A DNA stretch of 64,000 bases from JAJYKN01 sp035516155 (lineage in GTDB: Bacteria; Nitrospirota; UBA9217), in NCBI GenBank assembly GCA_035516155.1, contig DATJAP010000021.1, positions 62,001 to 126,000 of the forward strand, read 5' to 3'. Position 1 is the stretch's first letter. Each line of letters starts with the position of its first letter. The position numbers and the translations under genes are program-made. Below are positions 43,135-52,101 of the stretch, piece by piece. The notes beneath the pieces are model-generated. The model had not been told where the DNA came from, searched no databases, and saw only the letters and a list, made by a program, of their open reading frames with translations.

Positions 43135-44435
43135 AACTGGCCGGTAAGGGAATTCATTCCCGCTGCGGTTATATTCGCGCTGACGAGGGCGCCGATGAGC
43201 GAGGGGGGGGCTGCAACGTTTACGGCTTTGTTCCCCCGTGTTCTGCCTGTGATCATTCCGCCTTTTTTGCTGTAACCGTCAAGCAGTATCTCCTGAGTCG
43301 TGCCGATCAATTCCCTGTTCTTTTGTATGGTGATTTCCTGCTGAAGTGCGAGAATTCTGTCAAGTCGTTTTTCCTTGATATCTTCCTCGAGATGTCCGGG
43401 GAGCCCGAGAGCGCTCGTTCCCGGTCTTTTGGAATATTTAAACGCAAAAATGCCATCATAGCGCACTTCCGACAGCAGTTGCATGGTCATCTCGAAATCC
43501 TGTTCCGTTTCACCCGGAAATCCGGCAATGATGTCGGTAGTCAGCGCAATATGGGGCACTGCTTCACGAAGTTTCTTCACTTTATTGAGGTAATCCTCAC
43601 GCCTGTATCTTCTGTTCATTGCAGTGAGGATTGAGTCTGAACCGCTTTGCACCGGCAGATGAATGGATTCGCACACTTTCGGCAATTCACGAATTGCCAT
43701 GATCAGCTTGTCCGACAGGTCCCGTGGATGAGAGGTCACAAACCGGATGCGTTCTATCTCGCCGATATCGTTTATTAACCGCAACAGGGCGGGGAAATCG
43801 ATGTCCCTTCCCAGCCCTTTGCCGTAGGAATTCACATTCTGACCCAGCAAAGTGACTTCTTTATAGCCCCGGAGCCCGAGTTCGCGTACCTCCGCAACAA
43901 TATCCTCGGGCATGCGGGAACGCTCTCTTCCCCTCAAGTAGGGAACAACACAATAGGTGCAAAAATTGTCGCAGCCATACATGATTGAGACCCATGCCTT
44001 GAGTTTATCTTTTCTGGTGGCAGGAAGGCGTTTCCGGTGATACTCAGGATCTCCGGCAGTCTCGACGATGGTTTTCGCTCCGAAACGCTGCTGCTCGATA
44101 AACGAGAAAAGACGGCTGATATCCGCAGGGCCGAAAATCATGTCCACGTACGGTGCCCGGGAAAGGATCCCCGCTCCCTCCTGTTGGGCAATACAACCGG
44201 CGACGGCGATTTTCAAGCCGGGATTCTCTGCTTTCAGGCTCTTCAAGCGCCCGAGTTCGCTAAAAAACTTTTGTTCAGCCTTTTCCCGGATACTGCAGGT
44301 ATTCAGGATAACCATGTCCGCGCGCCCGGCATCAGCCACTGATGCGCAACCCTGCGCTTCGAGAATGCCGGTCATGCGCTCGGAATCGTGTTCATTCATC
44401 TGGCACCCAAATGTTATGATATGGAACGATTTCAT
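43125..44435 (-). CDS. miaB: tRNA i6A37 methylthiotransferase
   Basis: MiaB thiomethylates isopentenyl-A37 in UNN-decoding tRNAs. The ATG at 44435 is used, not GTG 44471, because the -35 and -10 boxes (44445-44473) overlap the longer version. The 436 residues begin with FGCQMNEHDS (Cys11), NTCSIRE (Cys47), and AGCIAQQE, then the radical SAM triad CDNFCTYC (about 155) and a C-terminal TRAM domain. Its ATG is 9 bases after the -10 and lacks a ribosome-binding site. Confidence 0.94.
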   Translation of the reverse strand: MKSFHIITFGCQMNEHDSERMTGILEAQGCASVADAGRADMVILNTCSIREKAEQKFFSELGRLKSLKAENPGLKIAVAGCIAQQEGAGILSRAPYVDMIFGPADISRLFSFIEQQRFGAKTIVETAGDPEYHRKRLPATRKDKLKAWVSIMYGCDNFCTYCVVPYLRGRERSRMPEDIVAEVRELGLRGYKEVTLLGQNVNSYGKGLGRDIDFPALLRLINDIGEIERIRFVTSHPRDLSDKLIMAIRELPKVCESIHLPVQSGSDSILTAMNRRYRREDYLNKVKKLREAVPHIALTTDIIAGFPGETEQDFEMTMQLLSEVRYDGIFAFKYSKRPGTSALGLPGHLEEDIKEKRLDRILALQQEITIQKNRELIGTTQEILLDGYSKKGGMITGRTRGNKAVNVAAPPSLIGALVSANITAAGMNSLTGQLCE

Positions 44436-44444
44436 AGAATATCT

Positions 44445-44473
44445 ATTATAATCCGCCGATAATGGTTTCACAA
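44445..44473 (-). promoter_or_regulatory. Promoter of miaB, leaderless type
   Basis: On the minus strand TTGTGA (44468-44473) and perfect TATAAT (44445-44450) are 17 bases apart. The ATG at 44435 is only 9 bases beyond the -10, so the transcript would start about 2-4 bases before the start codon. Confidence 0.7.
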
Positions 44474-44525
44474 GAGGTATCTCTTGGTGATTTTATTATG
44501 TACACTGGATATTGAGTCGGCAGGG

Positions 44526-45329
44526 CTAGCGGGTGATTGTAAAACGAACGGTTTCTCCCCGCTTTACCGAGAGGTTCGTGCGGGCATTCTGCTTGTACAG
44601 GAATATTTCAAGAGCACCGGAACTGTTGATGATGGCTCCCGGCGTTCCCGGAGTCGACTCTGCATAGTACTTCTTGAGACCCTTTATTTCCTTGCCGCCA
44701 ATCATGACGCTGGATGCATCCAGACTGGAACCTTCGCCGAGTAACTGTCGAATCTCCGTGATGGTAATGTCGGTGATGATATTGCCGAAGCGGTCGACAT
44801 GCACGACATGCCCTTCGATTGCGTTTTCGATAATTTTCGGCGCGGGGATATTCAACTTCACATAATCCGTAATTTCATCTCCGAAGTTGCCTGAAGCAAT
44901 CCCTTTTGCCAGCCAGCCCGCGACAGGAGCGAAAACATCCCGTCCATGAAAGGTCGGCCCCGGATTGGGGAGAAAGTAATGCGTAGCAGTGATATGATGG
45001 ACGCGAATCCGCTCCGCCTCCTGATAAATCAGACTGAACAACCCATTGTCGGGACCGACAAAATAATAGCTTTCCGTTACAATGATGATAGGCCTTCTTC
45101 CGCTTCCGACACCGGGGTCGACAACAGCAAGGTGTATCGTGCCTTTTGGGAAGTGACTATAAGCCGACTTGAGGACATACCCTGCTTCCCAGATATCCTG
45201 CGGTGTAATCTCGTTGGAGATGTCGACGATCTGAGCCTGCGGATTGATCTTGAGAATGACGCCCTTCATACTTCCGGTAAAGGGATCGCGAGCGCCGAAG
45301 TCGGTTGTCAGCGTTATGAAAGGAGGCAT
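44526..45329 (-). CDS. SAM hydrolase / SAM hydroxide adenosyltransferase (DUF62)
   Basis: The family hydrolyses S-adenosylmethionine to adenosine and methionine using a buried hydroxide. The 267 residues have LTTDFGARDPF near the N-terminus, VDPGVGSGRRPI near 70, and a C-terminal DRFGNIITDI motif, the DUF62 layout. It lacks the features of chlorinase relatives that I could judge by eye. The ATG at 45329 follows GAGGG by 4 bases. It has its own promoter (45366-45394). Physiological role is unclear. Confidence 0.88.
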   Translation of the reverse strand: MPPFITLTTDFGARDPFTGSMKGVILKINPQAQIVDISNEITPQDIWEAGYVLKSAYSHFPKGTIHLAVVDPGVGSGRRPIIIVTESYYFVGPDNGLFSLIYQEAERIRVHHITATHYFLPNPGPTFHGRDVFAPVAGWLAKGIASGNFGDEITDYVKLNIPAPKIIENAIEGHVVHVDRFGNIITDITITEIRQLLGEGSSLDASSVMIGGKEIKGLKKYYAESTPGTPGAIINSSGALEIFLYKQNARTNLSVKRGETVRFTITR

Positions 45330-45365
45330 CAATCCCTCAATTGTATAAATTTAAAACTGGAAGGA

Positions 45366-45394
45366 ATAATATCAGTACCCACCCGCTTTGTCAA
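45366..45394 (-). promoter_or_regulatory. Promoter of the SAM hydrolase gene
   Basis: On the minus strand TTGACA (45389-45394) and TATTAT (45366-45371) are 17 bases apart, leaving a leader of about 30 bases with a GAGGG site. Confidence 0.65.
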
Positions 45395-45455
45395 CCTCAA
45401 GAATCTATTACGCCTGCGTGCTGTTTCACCAAGCGGGGATTTCCGTGGCAGATTC

Positions 45456-45483
45456 TTGACAAATAGGCGCTGTATGCTATGCT
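45456..45483 (+). promoter_or_regulatory. Promoter of the cytochrome c gene
   Basis: TTGACA (45456-45461) and TATGCT (45478-45483) are 16 bases apart. The leader of about 35 bases ends in GGAGGTG before the ATG at 45525. Confidence 0.65.
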
Positions 45484-45524
45484 TCGTTTAGTGATTGTTT
45501 AATCCAAATTTACGGAGGTGTTTT

Positions 45525-45839
45525 ATGAGGAGCATGAAAGTACTTTTCTTTTTTCTCCTGGTTGTTTTACTCGGTGTTGGCGGCGCATTTGCGGTTGAGG
45601 ACGCTTCCTTAGAACTGGGGAAACAGCTGTTTAACGATCCCAAACTGGGAACAAGCGGAAAATCATGCAGTACCTGCCACGTTGACGGCAAAGGTCTTTC
45701 AAACGCGGGGACCATGAATGGACTACCCGGGATCATCAATGCCTGCATTACCCATAATTTGAAGGGTAACGCTTTGGATGTGAATTCCGTGGAAATGAAG
45801 TCCATGATCCTGTACATCAAGAGCCTTGGACAGAAATAG
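45525..45839 (+). CDS. Small periplasmic monoheme cytochrome c
   Basis: The 104 residues have a signal peptide (cleaved near AFA, residue 23) and one haem site CSTCH (Cys48, Cys51, His52). The ATG at 45525 follows a strong GGAGGTG site; a more upstream ATG at 45495 lacks one. A Met ligand is likely in NGLPGI... or VEMKSM; I cannot say which. It is a soluble electron carrier, plausibly feeding an oxidase. It stands alone between the SAM hydrolase and biotin operon. Confidence 0.85.
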   Translation: MRSMKVLFFFLLVVLLGVGGAFAVEDASLELGKQLFNDPKLGTSGKSCSTCHVDGKGLSNAGTMNGLPGIINACITHNLKGNALDVNSVEMKSMILYIKSLGQK

Positions 45840-45903
45840 GCGGCTTCCGCAGCAAAGCCGGCAGACGAATGAAAGAAGATGTCCTGCGCGATGTTTTCAG
45901 GTG

Positions 45904-45935
45904 AACCCCTCTGCTGCGCGGAGGGGTTTTTATTT
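45904..45935 (+). terminator. Terminator of the cytochrome c gene
   Basis: An 8-bp perfect stem AACCCCTC / GAGGGGTT (45904-45911 and 45921-45928) with a 9-base loop is followed by TTTTTATTT. It overlaps the stop codon of convergent bioD by a few bases. Confidence 0.85.
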
Positions 45936-46595
45936 AAGCTGTTCGGCGATCGTCTCGAATCGGTGCTCCCTGTACGAAAGAATTCCCAGGATTGCGACAC
46001 CGCACATTTTTTCTATGAGCACAGGATTCGTTTTTTCCGCCAGCCCCGTTTTCCCGCGTCGGGCATGGTTGATTACTATCCCGGCAATATCCAGCCCCTT
46101 TTCGTTCAATGACGCGACCGTCAACAGGGTATGATTAATCGTACCGAGCCCCGGCCTTGCGACGATTAAGACGGGGAGCCCCATGTCCCGCGCCAGTTCC
46201 CGATAGGTATAATTCTGTTGAAGTGGAACCATAATGCCTCCCGCCCCTTCTATGATCATGAACTCATGCTTGCGGGCAAGTTCATGGTATGCTTTCACTA
46301 TTTTCCCGGTACGGATCTGCGCCCCCTCAAATTCAGCGGCGACAAGTGGCGCGAGGGGTTTTTGAAAGCGGTAGGGGTTGATAAGGGCAAGAGCATCTCT
46401 TGCATTCGATGCTTTCATAAGCTGCATCGCATCGCGGGGGATGAGCCTGCCCGCCTGCCGGCGGCATCCTGTTTCCACGGGCTTCATCACCCCTGCGTTC
46501 ACACCCATACGGACAAGCGATCGCGCTATGCCTGCGGCAACATAGGTCTTGCCAATACCCGTATCGGTCCCGGTTATAAAAACGCCTTTTTTCAT
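45930..46595 (-). CDS. bioD: Dethiobiotin synthetase
   Basis: BioD closes the ureido ring of dethiobiotin from DAPA, CO2 and ATP. The 221 residues have the P-loop GTDTGIGKTYVAAG (about 8-21), the substrate motif KPVETGC, and IEGAGGIMVPL. It ends the operon, 13 bases after the fabG-like gene. Its stop codon overlaps the cytochrome terminator from the opposite strand. Confidence 0.94.
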   Translation of the reverse strand: MKKGVFITGTDTGIGKTYVAAGIARSLVRMGVNAGVMKPVETGCRRQAGRLIPRDAMQLMKASNARDALALINPYRFQKPLAPLVAAEFEGAQIRTGKIVKAYHELARKHEFMIIEGAGGIMVPLQQNYTYRELARDMGLPVLIVARPGLGTINHTLLTVASLNEKGLDIAGIVINHARRGKTGLAEKTNPVLIEKMCGVAILGILSYREHRFETIAEQLK

Positions 46596-46608
46596 AATCC
46601 CCCCGCGA

Positions 46609-47349
46609 TCACAATGCCCGACTGTCGAGATTGAAAACCTGGCCGGAAACGTCCTGCATGAGAGACAGATGATGCACGAAATCGGCCACTTCGACCGGAT
46701 TTGAAACGCGGCCGAGCGCGTTTGACTGAACTATACGATCGAGCATCTCCTTTGATAGTTCTCCGCCCATGTCCGTGGGGAGGTAACCCGGCAGCACCGC
46801 ATTTACTTTTATATTGAACGGCCCGAACTCCTTCGCGCAGGCCCTGGTCAGACCGATGAGCCCGGCTTTCGAGGCTGAATAATTTGTCTGCCCCTCTCTT
46901 CCCTGCAGTCCAACGATCGAAGCAATCGAAATGATTTGCCCATCATGCATCCTGATCATAACCCCGGCTACTGCGCGAATGCAGTGAAACGGGCCCGTCA
47001 GATTGGTCCCCAGCACATCGTCCCATTCCGTCTGGCTCATGCGGAGCATCAAGCCATCTCTGGTCATCCCCGCATTATTCACCAGGACGTCGATACGGCC
47101 CCATCGTTTAATCGTATCGGCAACCATCGCATCGACTTCAGCTGTTATCCGTACATCGGCGCGCACCGGGACGGCCTCTCCGCCCGCGGCTCTGATCCTC
47201 TCGACCACGTCCGCGGCAGCGCGCGCTCTTTCCTGGTAATGGACGACAACCTTATGGTCGGTGTTTCCGAAGCGAAGGGCAATCGCTTTTCCCAGACCAC
47301 GCGACGCACCGGTCACGAGCACGACCCGCTTTTTATCTCCCGTAGTCAT
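46609..47349 (-). CDS. FabG-like short-chain dehydrogenase in the biotin operon
   Basis: The 246 residues have the SDR Rossmann motif TGASRGLGKA, NNAG, the catalytic Ser and YSASK pair (Tyr about 155, Lys about 159), and VNAVLPGY, as in 3-oxoacyl-ACP reductases. It overlaps bioF by 4 bases and is 13 bases from bioD. A fatty-acid-type reductase here may help provide the pimelate chain, or it may be an unrelated passenger. The chain lacks an obvious deviation from active SDRs. Confidence 0.85.
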   Translation of the reverse strand: MTTGDKKRVVLVTGASRGLGKAIALRFGNTDHKVVVHYQERARAAADVVERIRAAGGEAVPVRADVRITAEVDAMVADTIKRWGRIDVLVNNAGMTRDGLMLRMSQTEWDDVLGTNLTGPFHCIRAVAGVMIRMHDGQIISIASIVGLQGREGQTNYSASKAGLIGLTRACAKEFGPFNIKVNAVLPGYLPTDMGGELSKEMLDRIVQSNALGRVSNPVEVADFVHHLSLMQDVSGQVFNLDSRAL

Positions 47350-48506
47350 CCGAAGAATCCTTCCGTCTTGCAGCGGTCAAGCGCGTCGAGTGCAATGTCG
47401 ATATCATCGTCACAATGGGTTGCCATGACCGTGATCCGCACTCGTGCCGAGCCTTCTGCAACCGTAGGAGGCCGAATGGCCGATGCAAAAATGCCGCACT
47501 CAAAGAGCCTGTTGCCTGCGTTGAGCGTTTTTTCAGTATCTCCGATTACTATCGGTATGATCACCGATTCAGAGCTACCATAGCTGACGCCCAGCCTGCT
47601 GAGCCCGGACACGAGGCGATCTCTGTTTTTCCAGACCCTCTTTTTCAAACCGGATTCACGTTCGACTATATCGATTGCCGCGATCGAAGCCGCACATACT
47701 GATGGCGGCAACGCCGTGCTATATATGAAGCTCCGGGAACGGTTTATGAGGAAGTTGATAAAGTCCCTGCTGCCCGCTGCATAAGCGCCGAACGATCCCA
47801 GCGCCTTTCCCAAGGTCCCCATCTGGATAGGAACGCGGCTTTCGAGGCCGAAGTGTTCGGCCGTGCCCTTGCCTGTTTTCCCGAGCACGCCGACTGCATG
47901 AGCGTCGTCAACCATCAATAGGGCGTTATGTTTTTCAGACAGGGAGACGAGTTCGGGAAGCGGAGCGATATCGCCATCCATACTGAATACGCCGTCAGTG
48001 ACAATCAGCCTGCGTCCGATGGAAGTCGCCTTTCGCAACAGATCTTCGAGATGGTTCATATCTCTGTGCCGGTAGACCGCAACCTGTGCCCTGCTCAAGC
48101 GGCATCCATCGATGATGCTGGCATGGTTCAGGTTGTCGCTCAGGATGATGTCGCCAGGGCCCGCAATCGCTGATATTATACCGGTGTTTGCCGCATAACC
48201 GGAGTTATAAACAACGGCCTTTTCTGTATTTTTAAAGCGCGCGATCCGCTCTTCAAGTTCCGCATGGACTTCACTGGTGCCGCATATCAGGCGCGATGCG
48301 CCCGCCCCACAGCCATATCGGACCAAAGCAGCCGTTGCCGCTTCACGCAGGGCAGGATGGAACGAAAGACCGAGGTAGTCGTTTGAGCACATGAGCAACA
48401 GGCTCCTGCCGTTTATGATAATTCTCGGACCCTCGCGGGATTCAATGACAAGGGGCTTCCGGAACATATGCCTTTGACGTAAATCTGAAAGTTCGCGCTC
48501 AAACAT
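47346..48506 (-). CDS. bioF: 8-amino-7-oxononanoate synthase
   Basis: BioF condenses pimeloyl-CoA or -ACP with alanine using PLP. The 386 residues contain the phosphate-binding NSGYAANTG, DDAHAVGVLG (Asp and His of the PLP site), and the segment MGTLGKALGSFGAY with the Schiff-base lysine. The ATG follows the bioW stop by 3 bases. The pimeloyl-CoA from BioW is its expected substrate. Confidence 0.95.
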   Translation of the reverse strand: MFERELSDLRQRHMFRKPLVIESREGPRIIINGRSLLLMCSNDYLGLSFHPALREAATAALVRYGCGAGASRLICGTSEVHAELEERIARFKNTEKAVVYNSGYAANTGIISAIAGPGDIILSDNLNHASIIDGCRLSRAQVAVYRHRDMNHLEDLLRKATSIGRRLIVTDGVFSMDGDIAPLPELVSLSEKHNALLMVDDAHAVGVLGKTGKGTAEHFGLESRVPIQMGTLGKALGSFGAYAAGSRDFINFLINRSRSFIYSTALPPSVCAASIAAIDIVERESGLKKRVWKNRDRLVSGLSRLGVSYGSSESVIIPIVIGDTEKTLNAGNRLFECGIFASAIRPPTVAEGSARVRITVMATHCDDDIDIALDALDRCKTEGFFG

Positions 48507-48509
48507 GGT

Positions 48510-49346
48510 TTATTGAAAGGCTGGATGGCTCTGTTTAGTGATCTGGAGATAATTTTCCAGCGTTGAAGCAGCTCTGCATTCACCGGCCGATGTGATCAGC
48601 ACAGGTTCGAGTTGGAGGTATCTGACGAAAGCACCCAAATCAAAATGATCGCCATCGACGAAAAACACTCTTCCGCCATGCGGGTCGCCGGATATCTTCA
48701 GCTCCGGTATTCGAAGATAACCGATGTGAAGTGAAGCAACATAACCTGCTGTGTAATCGGGATCGTCAGACCAGCAAAGTTCAGCTACGGCGCCGGGAGC
48801 ATGGGCGACTTTCGTTGCCAGCGCAAGTGCTTCAAACGTGCGGAAGTGCGTAAGCCCGAGTGCGGCGAAGCGTTTACGGGTAAGCACCAGCGTTTGCTCA
48901 TCCCAGTCAAACCGTGATGCCCGCACGCCCCGTTCCTGATCCGGTTCAAGCCGTTCTCCGGTTCGAGCATCCATAATGATCGCGCCCCGCATTGCATGGC
49001 CGGAAGTTGAAGCGCCTTTGCTCAGATGGTTGATGGCCTGCTCGATGGAATGAAGTGAAGCACCAGCATGTAGAAGAGCACGAACAGCTGCCGATCTTCC
49101 TGCCGGCACCGAAGAGACGTCCAATGCCGTCATATTGAGCGCCTTAATCCTCTGGAGCGTTCGGCCTTTCAGGTTTTCGGCAGTTATGGTAATCTGATCC
49201 GGCAAGGGAATCCTGGCCGTGGCGCGTGCCGTAAGTTCGCGTATCGCCGCATCTAGCGTATCAGGCCGGACGATCCGTTCCGCACCGGATACGTGCCTGC
49301 CCTGACAGGACGCGTGCATGCGAATGCTGTAGAGCTGGTCTTTCAT
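48510..49346 (-). CDS. bioW: 6-carboxyhexanoate-CoA ligase (pimeloyl-CoA synthetase)
   Basis: BioW activates free pimelate with ATP and CoA. The 278 residues match the family length. Family motifs are YSIRMHAS at the N-terminus, HVSGAERI, the central RGAIIMDARTGERLEPD, RVSRFDW-like RASRFDWD, and GGRVFFVD near the C-terminus. It is not an acyl-adenylate-forming ANL enzyme. The gene lies between bioB and bioF, 6 bases from bioB. It implies pimelate rather than the BioC-BioH route feeds biotin synthesis here. Confidence 0.93.
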   Translation of the reverse strand: MKDQLYSIRMHASCQGRHVSGAERIVRPDTLDAAIRELTARATARIPLPDQITITAENLKGRTLQRIKALNMTALDVSSVPAGRSAAVRALLHAGASLHSIEQAINHLSKGASTSGHAMRGAIIMDARTGERLEPDQERGVRASRFDWDEQTLVLTRKRFAALGLTHFRTFEALALATKVAHAPGAVAELCWSDDPDYTAGYVASLHIGYLRIPELKISGDPHGGRVFFVDGDHFDLGAFVRYLQLEPVLITSAGECRAASTLENYLQITKQSHPAFQ

Positions 49347-49352
49347 AACCGT

Positions 49353-50336
49353 TCAGACCTGGAGACCCAGATCACGAATCATGGCAAGATCTTCGATCGG
49401 GTCGAGACCGGATGTCGTAAGGTAGTTGCCGATCATGAACCCGTCAGCGCCTGCAGTAAAAATCAGGGGATGAAGCCGCCGCAGCGCAGTGCCTCTTCCG
49501 GCACAGACGCGTATTTCCTTATTCGGAAGAATTAAACGGAACAAGGCAATCGATTGCAGAGCTTCAAGCGGTGAAATTGCGGAGGTCTTTGCAAGCGGGG
49601 TTCCTGCAATGGGCATTAGAAAATTGATTGGAACCGAGTCAACGTCGAGTTCCCGCAGGGTAAAGGCCATCTGAATGCGGTCCTCCATGGTCTCGCCCAT
49701 TCCCAATATGCCTCCGCTGCATGCGGAGAGCCGCAGGGAGCGTGCACGGCCGAGCACCTCCAGCCGTTCCTCGAAGGTGTGGGTTGTACAGATGCGGGAG
49801 AAATAATTCCGGGATGTTTCGATGTTGTGATGATACCGGTCAAGTCCGGCATCTTTCAGGAACGACAGCTGGTCTCGCGTAAGCGTCCCGAGCGTCGCGC
49901 AGGGAGAAAGGTCGAGTTCACGAACAAGACGCACTCCTTGTGCGATTTTTTCGAGATCCTCCCGGGAGTCGATGCCGCGTCCGCTGGTCACGATGCAAAA
50001 CCGCCGGGCTCCGTTCTTTTTTGCACTTTGTGCTGCCTTGGCTATGTCTTCCTTTGAAATCAGCGGATAAACGGGAGCCGCCGTTGCATAGCGAGCAGAC
50101 TGAGCGCAATAGGCACAATCCTCGCTGCACGCCCCTGACTTTGCATTCACGATAGAGCAGATATCAACGGACGAACCGCGGAAGTGTTCCCGAATACGTC
50201 CCGCAGCAGCAAAGAGGTCCCAGAGATCCTGTCCTTTAACAAGAGACAGCGCAGTGGCGGACGTTATATCAAGCCTGCTTCCGCTCAGGACGCTTTTCAA
50301 GGCCTGCGGAACAGTTGTCGGCGACTGATCAAGCAT
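49353..50336 (-). CDS. bioB: Biotin synthase
   Basis: BioB is a radical SAM enzyme that inserts sulfur into dethiobiotin using a 4Fe-4S and a 2Fe-2S cluster. The 327 residues show CSEDCAYC (Cys70, 74, 77), CSGG near 195, the 2Fe-2S ligand pattern, and the Arg in RVCAGRG (about 277). It is the first gene of the operon, and a BirA-type operator lies 30-60 bases upstream. Confidence 0.96.
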   Translation of the reverse strand: MLDQSPTTVPQALKSVLSGSRLDITSATALSLVKGQDLWDLFAAAGRIREHFRGSSVDICSIVNAKSGACSEDCAYCAQSARYATAAPVYPLISKEDIAKAAQSAKKNGARRFCIVTSGRGIDSREDLEKIAQGVRLVRELDLSPCATLGTLTRDQLSFLKDAGLDRYHHNIETSRNYFSRICTTHTFEERLEVLGRARSLRLSACSGGILGMGETMEDRIQMAFTLRELDVDSVPINFLMPIAGTPLAKTSAISPLEALQSIALFRLILPNKEIRVCAGRGTALRRLHPLIFTAGADGFMIGNYLTTSGLDPIEDLAMIRDLGLQV

Positions 50337-50364
50337 GCCCTTGTTTTACCCGATGGCAGACCAA

Positions 50365-50406
50365 TTGTCAACCAATTTATATAATAGAGGTTAACGATTT
50401 AGATAA
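50365..50406 (-). promoter_or_regulatory. BirA-type biotin operator over the bioB promoter
   Basis: TTGTCAACC (50365-50373) and GGTTAACGA (50389-50397) are separated by 15 bases, close to the BirA consensus TTGTAAACC-N14-16-GGTTTACAA. On the minus strand a -35 TTATCT (50401-50406) and -10 TATATA (50378-50383) with 17-base spacing lie inside it, so a bound BirA would block the promoter. No birA is seen in the window. Confidence 0.7.
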
Positions 50407-50446
50407 GGGAATAACTGCGGTCGATTTCAACGAGCAGGGGATGATG

Positions 50447-51712
50447 TTATATCTCCCACCCGCTTTCCGAGCGTTCAGGGTAAATGAATGTCGCTTCCTG
50501 TTCCCTCCGGATTTCATGGGATGATACGTCCTCAATTGTGAAATGGAGCCGGGAGGTGTGATAGTGCAGATTCTTTCTCAAGGCCACGACATAAACTTTC
50601 GTCTTCAGCACGCTGTTTGGCGGAATGATGAACGGGTTCCTGCCCATATGCAGCTCCACGTCCTTTATTCCCGTTATGCTCAGCTGACAAATTGCTGGTT
50701 TGAGATTACGATTTTCAATAATGAGTGAATAGACGTTTATCATGCTTCCCTTTTGAGCAATTTGCGCTATTGGTTGAGGTTCATCGCGAAACACCCAGAA
50801 TGCAAGCGGCATGCGAATATAGGCCTGATAGGCAAATAGCACCGCAATAATTCCAAAGGCGGCGGCAAGCCCCGCAACGCGAGCGCGCGGTCCTTTTGAA
50901 GAGTTGGATTCCCTGGCATACCGAATGAGCGACCCTTTATTTTTCGCTCTCATCATTTTGCTGCAAGCATCGATGCACTCCGCACAGTTGATGCATTCTA
51001 CCTGCAATCCCTCGCGAATATCAATGCCTGCGGGGCAGACCCGCACACAGGCTTCGCATCCGCCGCAGTCGTTCGCAAGTGCCCGGTCAAATGCAATGGT
51101 TAGTGTTTTGTCATCAAAGAAAGCGCTTTGAAACCGCGCATAGGGGCAAACCGAACCGCAGAATTTCTGGCGAACGAAGGCGAGGTTCAAATAAATAAAA
51201 AAGGCAAAAAAAGCCCATATGCCCGTAGTCCAGGGACCCAGCTGCCGCGCGAAGATATCGGAGGCCATTTCATAGGGAGAAACAAAGTACCAGATCAGGC
51301 TCGCCGAAACGATGACCGAGAAGAGCAAAAGAAGGAATTGGGAAATCACGGCCCGCAGGAAACGTTGATCGCTGAGCCGCTCCGACAGCGCCACTAAGCG
51401 TCTCGAAAAAACGGACAATACGGTTTGGGGACACATCCAGCCGCACCAGATACGGCCGTAGAGCACGGTAAAAAGCATGATTCCAACTAAAAAAAGCAGA
51501 AAAACGAGAAGGAAAAAATAGGCTTCGCTGATCCATATGACGGAACCGAAAAAATACAGTTTGAGTGACGGAACGTCGAACCGCAGTGCGCTTTCATTCT
51601 GCACACGCAGGAAGGGCACTCCAATCATAAGGGCCGCTTCTACCCAGGCGACAACCCAGCGCCGCGACCGGAATGTGGTGAACGTTTTATGTGCCAACGA
51701 TGGCTGATTCAT
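50447..51712 (-). CDS. ccoG: Cytochrome oxidase assembly ferredoxin-like protein CcoG
   Basis: CcoG (FixG/RdxA) helps copper reduction during cbb3 oxidase assembly. The ATG at 51712 is chosen because AAGGAC lies just upstream; the longer version to 51817 lacks support. The 421 residues have about five membrane helices, the Cys-Pro motifs CGWMCP and CGSVCP, two 4Fe-4S sites (CGGCEACVRVC and CINCAECIDAC), and a C-terminal immunoglobulin-like domain. It follows ccoP by 390 bases on the same strand. Confidence 0.93.
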   Translation of the reverse strand: MNQPSLAHKTFTTFRSRRWVVAWVEAALMIGVPFLRVQNESALRFDVPSLKLYFFGSVIWISEAYFFLLVFLLFLVGIMLFTVLYGRIWCGWMCPQTVLSVFSRRLVALSERLSDQRFLRAVISQFLLLLFSVIVSASLIWYFVSPYEMASDIFARQLGPWTTGIWAFFAFFIYLNLAFVRQKFCGSVCPYARFQSAFFDDKTLTIAFDRALANDCGGCEACVRVCPAGIDIREGLQVECINCAECIDACSKMMRAKNKGSLIRYARESNSSKGPRARVAGLAAAFGIIAVLFAYQAYIRMPLAFWVFRDEPQPIAQIAQKGSMINVYSLIIENRNLKPAICQLSITGIKDVELHMGRNPFIIPPNSVLKTKVYVVALRKNLHYHTSRLHFTIEDVSSHEIRREQEATFIYPERSESGWEI

Positions 51713-52101
51713 GTTTGTCCTTTTTTTATAATACGTCATTCCGACGGAAAATACCAATAAACCGCTGACAGCAACACGTACTTGTGTATATCGTGTTCTC
51801 AGATCGGGAGCAAACACCCACGCCCTTTGACCGTATAACAGGATAAAGAGAACTTAAGAAAGAGAACAATCCTTTTCCGGATTTCCCTCTTGATTCTTCC
51901 ACTGATTTCAGCTGAGATTTTTCCGGGGACGGGAAAAAGATGAATGGTTGGCTCCCCGAGGAGGACTCTACGAGAATGAAAAAGCTGGATCGTGCCGCAT
52001 GGTATAATGAGGAAGCGTTGAGTTTCTTCAAACCGAGGAGAAACATCACCCCGCGAAATCTTCCGTGTTATGGCAATACGACGCCCGTTGTTTTCGCTCG
52101 G
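51713..52101. other. 389-base gap between ccoP and ccoG with no clear gene
   Basis: I find no convincing coding frame or terminator here. A possible minus-strand reading frame at 51726-52049 is low in complexity, rich in Ser and Phe, has no good ribosome-binding site and no recognisable domain. Confidence 0.4.

Noticed and set aside
44436..44471. GTG start of miaB at 44471
   Set aside because: It lies inside the -35/-10 region of a strong promoter, so transcription cannot include it.
51726..52049. A 107-residue minus-strand frame between ccoP and ccoG
   Set aside because: It is low in complexity, has no ribosome-binding site and no domain pattern, so it is not listed as a gene.
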